Below the pieces are notes generated by a model. It made no database searches, was not told the DNA's origin, and saw nothing but the letters and a program-made list of their open reading frames with translations. A program made the translations under genes and the position numbers. A DNA stretch of 64,000 nt. Origin: Sodiomyces alkalinus F11. Lineage: Eukaryota > Ascomycota > Sordariomycetes > Glomerellales > Plectosphaerellaceae. This document shows positions 55,657 through 64,000 of the stretch, piece by piece; positions within the stretch are counted from its first letter, which is position 1; every line of letters begins with the position of its first letter. Location of the stretch: assembly GCF_003711515.1 (NCBI RefSeq), contig NW_021167079.1:733471-797470 (forward strand), read 5' to 3'.

Positions 55657-56900
55657 ATGGTCACCACACGCTCTTCAGACGTCCGGGACAAAGCTCAAGA
55701 TACCAAGGAGGGACTCGAGGGAGAAGAGTCCCCCGTCGTGGGAGAGAAGCACGACTTGGAACACAAGAAGCCAGCCTCACTCTCGGCCAAACGAGCTAAA
55801 ACCACAACCAAATCTAGCAAATCTCACCAGCCAAAGGTGGAGGAAGAGCCCCCAGAATCGCAAAGGACGGATGGGGCTAGGCAGCCAGAGAAGGACGGGA
55901 CTTCGGAACCTGGTACACAAGAGGATACCAAGGCGGAGCAATCAGCCACTGCGACAGCTGAGAAGCCGCACCAAGACCCCGACGTCCCTTCCAATATACT
56001 TGAGAAGGGCATTGTCTACGTTTTCTTCCGTCCCCGTGTCAATATCACAGACCCGGAATCGGTCGAAGATGTGGCGCGCACCTACCTTCTTCTCAGACCC
56101 ATTGCGCCGGATGCGCGACTAGGCGAGGGACCCATCGGGGATCACGGCAACAGCCGCCTCTTCGTCGTTCCCAAAAAAGCGCTCCCGAAATCTGCTGGGG
56201 AACGACTCATGGTCTTCGTCGACATGGCCCAGGTTTCGTTCCAACAGCTCAAGGATGACTTTCTGAAGGGCACCGAGTACGAGACCAAGACGAGGGGTAC
56301 TAGTCATGTCCCTCCTGCCACGCCCGCAGCGGAGGGTGTATACGCTATTACAAGTACGGGCCGGGAAAGTCACCTAGTCTATATGCTGACTCTGCCCGAG
56401 GAGTTGGGTGAGGTTCAAGAAGAGCTGGGTCTCAAGAAAGAAGGGAGTTTCATCGTCAGCACAAAGAATCCATCGTATCCGGGCCCGGCAAATGCGCAAC
56501 TGCCGAAGAAGCCTGAGTTCTCCCAAGGGTAGGTCCTCGCCTTTTCCTGGCCCTCCAGCCCTCTGCCCTTGTCAGAGGAGACAGGTACTGTAAGGCTGAC
56601 ATGATCAACAGAATAATGGATGAATTTGCGAAAAAGCGCTGGATCCCCTCTAAGCCAGCTCATTTTGACTTTGTAAACGCTCAGCTGCTTTTGGTCGGCG
56701 AGCATGGCGTGGAAAAGGCCACGGAGCCCCAGAAAGATGATGAGGCGGACGGTAAGGAAGAGCCGAAGGAAGTACTTGAGGAGTTTGAAGATGAGGATGT
56801 GAAGCGCATGGAAGGCCTCGGGGCAGATATTTCAAAGGCCATCTTCGCGGACTTGAAGGCTCGAGCGGAGGAATACCCCAAACTAAAAACGACTTTTTAA
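55657..56900 (+). CDS. Conserved fungal protein of unknown function
   Basis: Exons join 55657..56528 and 56612..56900 (386 residues). The first 110 residues are charged and disordered-looking (KEGLEGEESPVVGEKHD, SAKRAKTTTKSSKSHQ) with a possible nuclear signal. The folded part starts at KGIVYVFFRPRVN and continues with DVARTYLLLRPIAPDARLGEGP, NSRLFVVPKKALP and VYAITSTGRESHLVYMLTLP, a set I recognise as common in Sordariomycete proteins that are often labelled BTB-domain transcription factor. I see no convincing BTB fold, so the function is left open. The intron (83 nt) has a CTGAC branch point and joins EFSQGIMDEFAKKRW. An in-frame upstream ATG at about 55603 is possible. Confidence 0.75.
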
Positions 56901-57566
56901 GGTGAGAAGTGAGTTGAGGATGGCATCTGGTAATAAGGAGATCTCCTGCCTAGGAACAGTCAGAATTGAGGATTGTCCTGTAGCCTGTGCTTTGATGTGC
57001 TCCGTGAGTCTATGTAGGTAGGGCGGGATTGTTTCTGATCGGTTGACGTAACGCGACAATTCCCGAAATTGCGTAAATACGATAAGAGGGGGAAAATCTG
57101 TTAACATTTGTATTTGAGTCTAGCTTATAGGTCTTGTAACATTACAGGAGATCCTCTCATCCAGAGGGGTTGGCGATCTCGGTCATCTCGGTGAAGGAGG
57201 GGTAGTACTCTCGGTCAAGATGGCGGGGTACCTTTAGTGAAGTGCATGGCTTAGTCATCCGCGGGGTTACCCCTGGACTTTTGAATTTTGCCGGCTGTCC
57301 CCGCCCGCCACTGACTCAACTAATCGGGCAAGAAGGGTAGACGAATCGATCCTCCCCCGACGTGTTCTTCTTCCGTTTCTTCTGCTAATTGCGCAGGAGA
57401 TTTTGCAAAGTGACAAGGAGAAAGCTCCAGTACAGTCTGGGAGATAGTCAACCACCTGATACTCAACTCTCATCAAGCCCCTGTTCTCGCCGAGTCCCGA
57501 CGTGACGACGTCCGATAACCCGACAAACCCCCGCGCCGTTTTGCGAATCGCATTCCGTCTCCCACC
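56901..57566. promoter_or_regulatory. Upstream region of the tryptophanyl-tRNA synthetase gene
   Basis: About 670 bases: 3' UTR of the previous gene, then the WRS1 promoter and leader. No gene recognised. Confidence 0.5.
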
Positions 57567-60257
57567 ATGGCCGCCGAACCCGAAGCGCCTACACAGACGA
57601 TCCTCCCTCAGGCTGTGGGAGAAGACCAACATGCCGCCTCGAAGCAGACTGTCGATCCTTGGAACGTCGCTGGCGCGGTGAGTGATCCTGCCTCCCTGCC
57701 CACGCACCTGATTTGCGCCTCCCGTGTTTTAGTGGCCGATGCGAGGCAAAGACGAAGCCCAGGGCCTGAAAAGAATAGCATTGGTGTTATGGGCTCTTTT
57801 TTTCGGCGGAGCTTGAAACTGTAGGGGGACGGCGCTGGATGGTGGACTGGCTGGCGTACACTGGCCATGGTGATTGCGAGCTCCGTGGCAGTTGAGCGAA
57901 CCTCGAAAGTGAACTGGAAAGTCTGACATGCGCAGGTCGACGAACATGGCAAAGTCCAAGCCATTGACTACAACGTGAGCGATGTCTTTCACCTCTTCTC
58001 TATTAATATCGTGGTTAACCGCATACCCAGAAACTCATCGAGGAGTTCGGTACCAAACCCATTGACGATGCGCTGCTGGAGCGTTTCGAGAAGGTCGTAG
58101 GGGTGAAGCCACACCACCTTCTGCGCCGGGGTGTGTTCTTCTCGCACCGGGACTTCGAAGCGATTCTCGACAGGTACGAGCGCAAGGAACCTTTCTACCT
58201 CTACACAGGTCAGTCGCCAGCAATGGGGGAGAAATGGTGTGTAGTGCTGGATAGGAGACTAATGCGCTATGTTCCAGGTCGCGGCCCTAGCAGTGACAGC
58301 ATGCACATTGGCCACGTTATGTACGCAGATCCACGGCTTCTTTCGAGAATGAACCTAATAGACGACATAGTCCCTTTACATTTACCAAGTGGCTCTCGGA
58401 TGTGTTCGATGCTCCCCTGGTGGTATGTTCTCCGGCGTTTCTATTACCATCCTGAGACCAATGGGCTTTATACATACTGCTCAGACGCTTACACCTCCTA
58501 GATCATGCTCACAGATGGTTCGTGGTCACGGCTCCGAGAACACTGAACTGGACATTAACTTATGCTCAACAGATGAGAAGTTCCTGTTCTCGGAAAAGCG
58601 AACGTATGATATTTCTATCTTGCCTTTTCTAAATTGCGCGACCGAACTAATCATTTCGATTTGACAGTGTCGAGGAGGTCAAGGCCTATGCGAGATCTAA
58701 TGCTAAAGATATTCTGGCCATTGGATTTAATCCTGAGAGGTAGGTGATCCCAAGTCATTTACATGATTCTTCGCGTCAATGTCGTCGCCAGAGCTGACTC
58801 TTCTACCTCAGGACCTTTATGTTTTCCGAGTGAGTCGGCCTAAGACAACAGTCGGAATCAACCCGATCCATGCTTATCGTAATTCTCCAGCTATGACTAC
58901 ATCGGTGGAAGCATTTACGCCAATATCACCAGAATAGCCAAGCGTATTACTGTCAACGCAGCCTCCGCTGTGTTCGGATTCGACGGTTCCACAAACATTG
59001 GCAAGGTAAACACTTATTTTTTCTCCCCCCTCTGAGTTCTGGATGAATGCTAATGCTTTGTCTTCTCCAGATGGGATTCGCCGCCATTCAGGCCGCCCCA
59101 TCCTTTGCCAACTCGTTCCCGCACATCTTCGGCGACAATGATGCCGTCACCACGCAAATCCCTTGTCTTATCCCTTGCGCCATTGACCAAGGCAAGTGAT
59201 TTCAAGTAACGCGGAATCAGATGATCGTATTCTTGCAAAGTGGATATACTACTAGGCCGCCTCTGCTGGTTATACTGATTGCTCCCTAGACCCGTACTTC
59301 CGGTTGACCCGAGATGTGGCTCAGGGGCTTCATTATGCCAAGCCGTCTCTCATCCATGCCAGATTCCTCGATGCCCTCGGTGGCCCTGGTTCCAAGTGAG
59401 TGGAATCTCGACGTATTGTCAACGCCAGCCCACGGACTGCAGACTAACTCATGCCCCCTTGGTTAGGATGTCGGCCTCGGTTGAATCATCTGCTATTTTC
59501 ATGACTGATACCCCCAAGAAGATCGAGACGAAGATGAAGAAGTATGCCTTCAGCGGCGGCAGGGAGACTGCTGAGGAACAAAGAGCCCTAGGAGGCAACC
59601 CAGATGGTATAGTAGGGAATCCGACAAGCTACTGATGTTGTTCTAACTGGTTTCTAGTTGATGTCAGCTATCAATACTTGCGCTTTTTCCTGGAGGTGAG
59701 CTTGCGACGTGGATGCCTGTCACTAGGTTCAGTTTTTTTGTTAACTTCATACTCCAGGACGATGAGGAGCTTGCGCAAATTGAACAAGACTACCGCTCTG
59801 GCAAGATGTTGACTGGCGAGATCAAGATGAGGTACGCAGCGACGCCCTTTACCATTATATGTGAAAAATGCGTGTTGCTCACACATGCTACAGGTGCGCA
59901 AAGGAACTGTCCAAGTTCTGTACCGATTTCCAGGAGAGGCGAGCCCAGATCACGGAGGAAACGGTTGATTTGTTCATGTCACGTCGGCCTCTGGTTTGGA
60001 GGGGATCGGAAGCCGTGAAGACTCTGGCGGTTCGGCCGAAGACCGACGGGGACGAGAAGGGTGGAGGTGACGGAAAATTGACCAAGAACCAGCTAAAGAA
60101 GCTGGAGAAGCTGCGACAGATTGAGGCGAAAAAGGCAGCCAAGGCCAAAGAAAAGGAGGCGTCCAAGTCAGCGAGCACCGGTGCAGACGGAGTCGAAGAT
60201 GCATCTTCGGCACCTGATGGTCCAAAGACCGAGGAGGCACCGGCAGCGTCATCGTAG
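57567..60257 (+). CDS. WRS1: Cytoplasmic tryptophanyl-tRNA synthetase, 16 exons
   Basis: Charges tRNA-Trp. Exons: 57567..57677, 57936..57974, 58031..58208, 58278..58320, 58371..58422, 58502..58517, 58573..58603, 58668..58739, 58812..58829, 58891..59005, 59071..59191, 59290..59395, 59467..59606, 59658..59695, 59758..59831, 59894..60257; 455 residues, frame kept throughout. Class I signatures are MHIGH (in [13 protein letters not shown]) and KMSAS, split across an exon boundary. The eukaryotic TrpRS segments [32 protein letters not shown] and GFNPER-TFMFSDYDYIGG are all recovered only with these joins. Exons 6 (16 nt) and 9 (18 nt) are microexons; intron 11 (59192..59289) has a GC donor (GCAAGT). 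The C-terminus has a Lys/Ala-rich extension ([12 protein letters not shown]). Confidence 0.93.
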
Positions 60258-61256
60258 AGATTCTCTAAGGAAAAAAATACGTTCAACAAACAAATACGAG
60301 AGAAATTCGTGGGATTTTGTCGGAGCAATTATTGCCTCGAAACATTGCGCAGTCCAGAGCACCATCATGTCAATGAACGACTGCAAGCCTTCGGGAGGCG
60401 CTTAATTACCCCACGGGATCCAAACCTGCAGGACCACCCGGGGTAATGCTGGCGGGGGATGCTCTGCATCCGTTCTCGGCCCGTGAGACGTGCCCTGGAT
60501 GGTAGTCCACCGCAGATCTTTCTCCTGTAAGGACAGTTATAGGAGAGGCTAGCGGGATATCTGACTACAAACTCAACACCATCTTCACCTCTCAACGGGA
60601 GCAACCAGGTTCGTGCCGACCCATCCATCCAACTAGCCATCATCAGGGGGGGTGACCAAGTCCGACGTCTGGCGACTGCAGACGCAAACCTGGTTTCTCC
60701 TTAATATGTATGCAACGCCATCTAACCATATCCCCATCCCTGAGGCGTGCCACCATTCGTGGATTTACACCCTGTATGACGATCATCACTCTCTTTGGAA
60801 CGGCAGTCGCATCAATTACCGTCAACGTCAAGTCTCCCGAGCACGTAGTCGATCTCTAGAAAGATGGGAGAGCTCCATCCGAGAGTTCAAGGGCCGACAA
60901 AGAGTGGGATTGAATTCATTTCACTGGTGGACAATTGCCCCGGTTGTCGGTCTTGACAGAACTCAATGGATACAACAGTGGAAAAGTGATGGATATCATC
61001 CGAAGCTCTCAGCTGGTTTGCAAAAAGACGACAAGATCATGACGCGAACCGATCCTGGCCGAAGATAACCTGGTCAAAATCCTATATAAGGACGCGCTCT
61101 CTGCCTTCCTAGCGAGTTACTCGTTTTCGATTTTCCAGAAGCCTTGTCCAACATCAGATCAAGATTTCGACAATCATCTCGATCTCATTCGAATCGACTT
61201 TACCAGGACGCTCCTCCATTCCACCCACGTCGAACTCCTGTTTCTCCCAAATCATA
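60258..61256. other. Intergenic region before the pectate lyase gene
   Basis: About 1 kb. An open frame at 60652-61068 has no family signature and is not called. The right end is the pectate lyase promoter and leader. Confidence 0.5.
61083..61089 (+). promoter_or_regulatory. TATA box of the pectate lyase gene
   Basis: TATATAA in CCTATATAAGG, 168 bases upstream of the ATG, with a pyrimidine/TC-rich leader after it. Confidence 0.6.
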
Positions 61257-62339
61257 ATGGCCCGCAAGAGCGTTCTAGTCCTCCTCGCTGCCGTCAGCGC
61301 AGCCTACGCTCAATGCAGCAACGCCCAGGTAGATGAGCTCGTGGGTTACGGCGCCGACACGACCGGCGGAAGCGGCCAACCGGTGGTCGTCAGCGACTGT
61401 GGGGCGCTCGGGGATGCCCTGTCGTCGGGTGGCGTAGTTCACATCGACGGCATCATCAATGGGTGCGGCATCCTGCGAGTTCCGAGCGACACGACCGTCC
61501 AGGGCGTCGACGCGGGCTCTGGTCTCACTGGCGGCGGTTTCCGGCTGTACAATGTCGATAATGTCATCCTCCGCAATCTGCAGCTCAGCCAGGCCCCTGA
61601 GGGCGGCGACCTGATCGATATCGAGACGTCGACGAACGTCTGGGTTGACCACTGCGACCTGTTCAACGACGGCATCGTCGGCGACAAGGATCATTATGAT
61701 GGTCTGCTTGATATCAAGCGTGCTTCCGACTGGATCACCGTCTCCTGGACCAAGTTCCACGACCACGTATGCCCCTCCTTTGCTTTTCATCTCCTTTTTC
61801 TCTTCTCAGCTGCCGCCCCCCTACATTGACCTACCCCTTATCCTACCTCCTGAAATGGTATCTCTCGTGAGTCGCGATGTGCTAACATGTTATCCCCCCC
61901 CCTCGTCTAGTGGAAGGGCACTCTCATCGGCCACTCCGGCAGCAACGGAGGCCAGGACGCCGGCACGATGCACGTCACATACCACCACAACAGCTTCATC
62001 AACGTCAACTCGCGGCTCCCCTCGATCCGGTTCGGCACGGGCCACATCTACAGCTCGTGCTACCTCAACAACCCGACGTCGGGCATCAACACGCGCGAGA
62101 ACGCCCAGGTGCTCGTCGAGTCCAACTACTTCGAGAACACCCGGCGCGCCATCGTCACTGACCTCGATGCCAACGATCAGGGTTATGCCGTCGAGCGGGA
62201 TAACATTTTCGTGGACTCCGATATTGATATCACCCAGGTGGGCAGCCTTAACGACGTGCCTTACTCGTACACCGTTGACCCGGCCGACTGTGTTTGCGGA
62301 GCCATTGAGGCCAATGGTGGCACTGGCGTCGTTGCTTAA
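61257..62339 (+). CDS. Secreted pectate lyase, polysaccharide lyase family 1
   Basis: Cleaves de-esterified pectin by beta-elimination, Ca-dependent in this family; acts outside the cell on plant material. Exons join 61257..61766 and 61911..62339 (312 residues). MARKSVLVLLAAVSAAYA is a signal peptide with a likely cut after AYA. Family 1 marks: LQGV-like TVQGVDAGSG, NVILRNLQL, the Ca-site segment NVWVDHCDLF, SDWITVSWTKFHDH joined to WKGTLIGHS, and the catalytic-Arg segment RLPSIRFG (RxPxxR). The intron is 144 nt with a CTAAC branch point. There is no carbohydrate-binding module. Suggests a saprotroph or plant-associated lifestyle. Convergent with the GLTP gene. Confidence 0.92.
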
Positions 62340-62955
62340 GGGGTGTTGTGGAAGGGGACGTAACTTTTTGCTTTTCTTTTCTTCTTCTGTTTTGCCACGC
62401 CACTTCGGGTCTCCGTCTCTTGGAAGTAGTCCGGGGGATATGGCGGATCGTATCTTCTTGCACATATATTGATGGATGAAAGGATGCGGCAGTGGCCTCG
62501 TCGTTCTTATTGTCGAATGACATGTATTGTTTGATCTTGACCATAAGCTTTACGCTTTCCCTCTCTCCCATAGATTTGTTTCCCTCGACGCAGTGCCGCA
62601 ACATACTGATTTGGGTATAGGCTTAAAGAGGAGCCGGTTGAGCATCTCCATTATCTGTAGAGTGACGACAGTCGGGAGGCCATGGTATGGGGAAACATTA
62701 GACCAGCCTGGTCAGATCGGACGGAGTTGAACTTCTTGAAGCATTTGTTAACTGATTACTGGAATTATAATGGGTCCGTGTTTGATTCTCTTATTAACCT
62801 GATGAATCGCTCTAGCTCTAGTCGAGATGCGCGGTCAGATGTATGTTATACGTTTCGAATCGATCGTCTCTCATCGCTTCCACGAATTGTGCGTGTCTTT
62901 CCTTTTTCTTTGTATCTCGAGCCACCCACTCCTTCTCTCTATTCTCGCGCGCCAT
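62340..62955. other. Spacer between convergent pectate lyase and GLTP genes
   Basis: About 620 bases holding both 3' UTRs. No gene recognised. Confidence 0.5.
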
Positions 62956-63906
62956 CTACCACTTGGCATCCTTGCTGCTGAGGAAGCCCTTGAGAATTCC
63001 GACAATCTTCTCCAGGGCGACGAGGTAGACGCGGAGCTGCTCGGCAACCTTGGCAGGGTCGTCGCCGAGCTTGGAGTAAAAGTCGGCTCGGTACGGGCAG
63101 GCGCTCATGGCGGCGCTGAAGATGGGCTTGACGATGAAGCTGTGGTGGGGCTTGAGGGTGGTGCCGTAGGCGCTGCGGAAGGAGTCGGCGAGCTCCTCGG
63201 AGGGTTTGGCGACGTTCTGGCTCAGGGCGATGCAGGTGAACTCGAGGCCGCTGGGAGTTGGAAGAGAGAGGTCAGCAACGTCACCGTGGAGGAAAGACCC
63301 GAAAAAAAGAAGAAAAAAACCAAGGGGGAATGTTTGTCTTGGGGCTTACCGGGTCAGCCAGAGGAGGCCCTCGGATGCAGTGTGTTTCTTGGTCTTGATC
63401 TCATTGCGGACAAGGTCTTGGAGGTTCATGGATTCGGCGGGGGCGGCAAGGAGGCGGTCACGGATTTTCTAGAGACGGGAGAGGACCGGTTAGCGATTTG
63501 CAAACACCGGGTGAAACAGAACAGGAAAGCGAATCGTAAACATGAAGCAACAGAACATCGGCCCATTAGAATTATGGGAAAGAGGACGGAAAGAGAGGGC
63601 AGGTGCGTACCTTGACATTGCCGAGCATGTCAGACTTGACGGGGGAGAAGGCGACGGCACCGAGGACATCTGTGTTTCGTTTGTCAGAACGGTGGGTTGG
63701 GACCAAGTGAAGTGACGTTGTACTGCGTGTATCACGCGGTGGTGCAGGGGGCTGCCTGTACCAAAGATGGTTACGAGAGACTCGGTGGCGTCGAGGAACT
63801 CGGAGGTAGCAATAGCATTGTCGTTGTCAGCGTCGACGGGGACATCGACGAAGGACTTTTTGAAGGTGTCGACAATAGTGCCGCCGGGAGGAATCTGGAC
63901 AGGCAT
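62956..63906 (-). CDS. Glycolipid transfer protein, HET-C2-like
   Basis: Small cytosolic protein that moves glycosphingolipids between membranes. Exons on the minus strand: 63762..63906, 63611..63669, 63350..63468 and 62956..63250 (205 residues, the usual GLTP size; Podospora HET-C2 is about 208). Head-group site residues are visible: DVLGAVAFSPVKSDMLGNVK (Asp, Asn and Lys of the GLTP pocket), the stacking Trp in SEGLLWLTRGLEF and the His in TLKPHHSFIVKPIF. The C-terminus is LKGFLSSKDAKW. Joins: TIFDVLGAVAF, GNVKKIRDRL, WLTRGLEFTC. In Podospora anserina the orthologue is the het-c incompatibility locus; whether this gene takes part in allorecognition cannot be told from one allele. Confidence 0.92.
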
Positions 63907-64000
63907 GGTGGGTAGGTTTGGGATTGTTGACGGTTCGCACGAGGGTAAATGGAAAGAGGGAGTACAGAGTGGGAGATGGGAGAAACGAAGAGGATACGGG
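63907..64000. promoter_or_regulatory. Leader/promoter of the GLTP gene
   Basis: Last 94 bases of the window, upstream of the GLTP start on the minus strand; nothing specific seen. Confidence 0.4.

Noticed and set aside
55657..56900. Naming the gene a BTB-domain transcription factor
   Set aside because: That label is common for similar proteins, but I see no BTB fold or DNA-binding motif in the sequence.
60652..61068. 138-codon frame upstream of the pectate lyase
   Set aside because: No recognisable domain; ends just before the TATA box of the lyase gene, probably chance.

Overview
The window is eukaryotic nuclear DNA from a filamentous ascomycete (Pezizomycotina, most likely a Sordariomycete). 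Genes are GC-rich with strong G/C third-position preference. Introns are short (about 55-130 nt) with GT..CTAAC/CTGAC..AG signals. A Zn2Cys6 regulator, a HET-C2-type glycolipid transfer protein, a division-1 chitin synthase and an AT-converted (RIP-like) repeat block all fit that group. I could not fix the genus. All calls come from reading the sequence; no database search was run.

Layout. 0-12.3 kb: a twin-cassette soluble ABC ATPase, a chitin synthase interrupted by a 533-residue LAGLIDADG intein (the standout feature), an unrecognised acidic protein, and POP4 of RNase P. 12.7-23.4 kb: a PlsB/GNPAT-like acyltransferase, pantothenate synthetase, a Zn2Cys6 factor, a HAD phosphatase and a TTC1-like TPR protein. 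23.5-32.7 kb: DBP7 helicase, phosphomevalonate kinase, an intron-containing tRNA-Phe(GAA), and a large mitochondrial PPR protein. 32.7-39.6 kb is gene-poor, with one small three-exon CRIB-motif protein. 39.6-50.5 kb: an aldehyde dehydrogenase, ESF2, NMD3, ASA1, a lectin-like type I membrane protein with a perfect DNES repeat, and ribose-5-phosphate isomerase. 50.9-54.8 kb: two direct copies of an AT-degraded repeat, each opening with a hairpin and a C/G-rich tract. 54.9-64 kb: a small DoxX-like membrane protein, a conserved fungal protein, a 16-exon tryptophanyl-tRNA synthetase, a secreted pectate lyase and the HET-C2-like protein.

The genes are mostly unrelated housekeeping functions, each with its own promoter. 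Several serve ribosome production (DBP7, ESF2, NMD3), RNA processing or translation (POP4, tRNA-Phe, TrpRS) or lipid and isoprenoid metabolism (acyltransferase, ERG8, GLTP). Many neighbours are divergent pairs sharing about 500 bp of upstream DNA. Exon joins were derived by hand from frame, splice signals and protein continuity, and are given in each entry.
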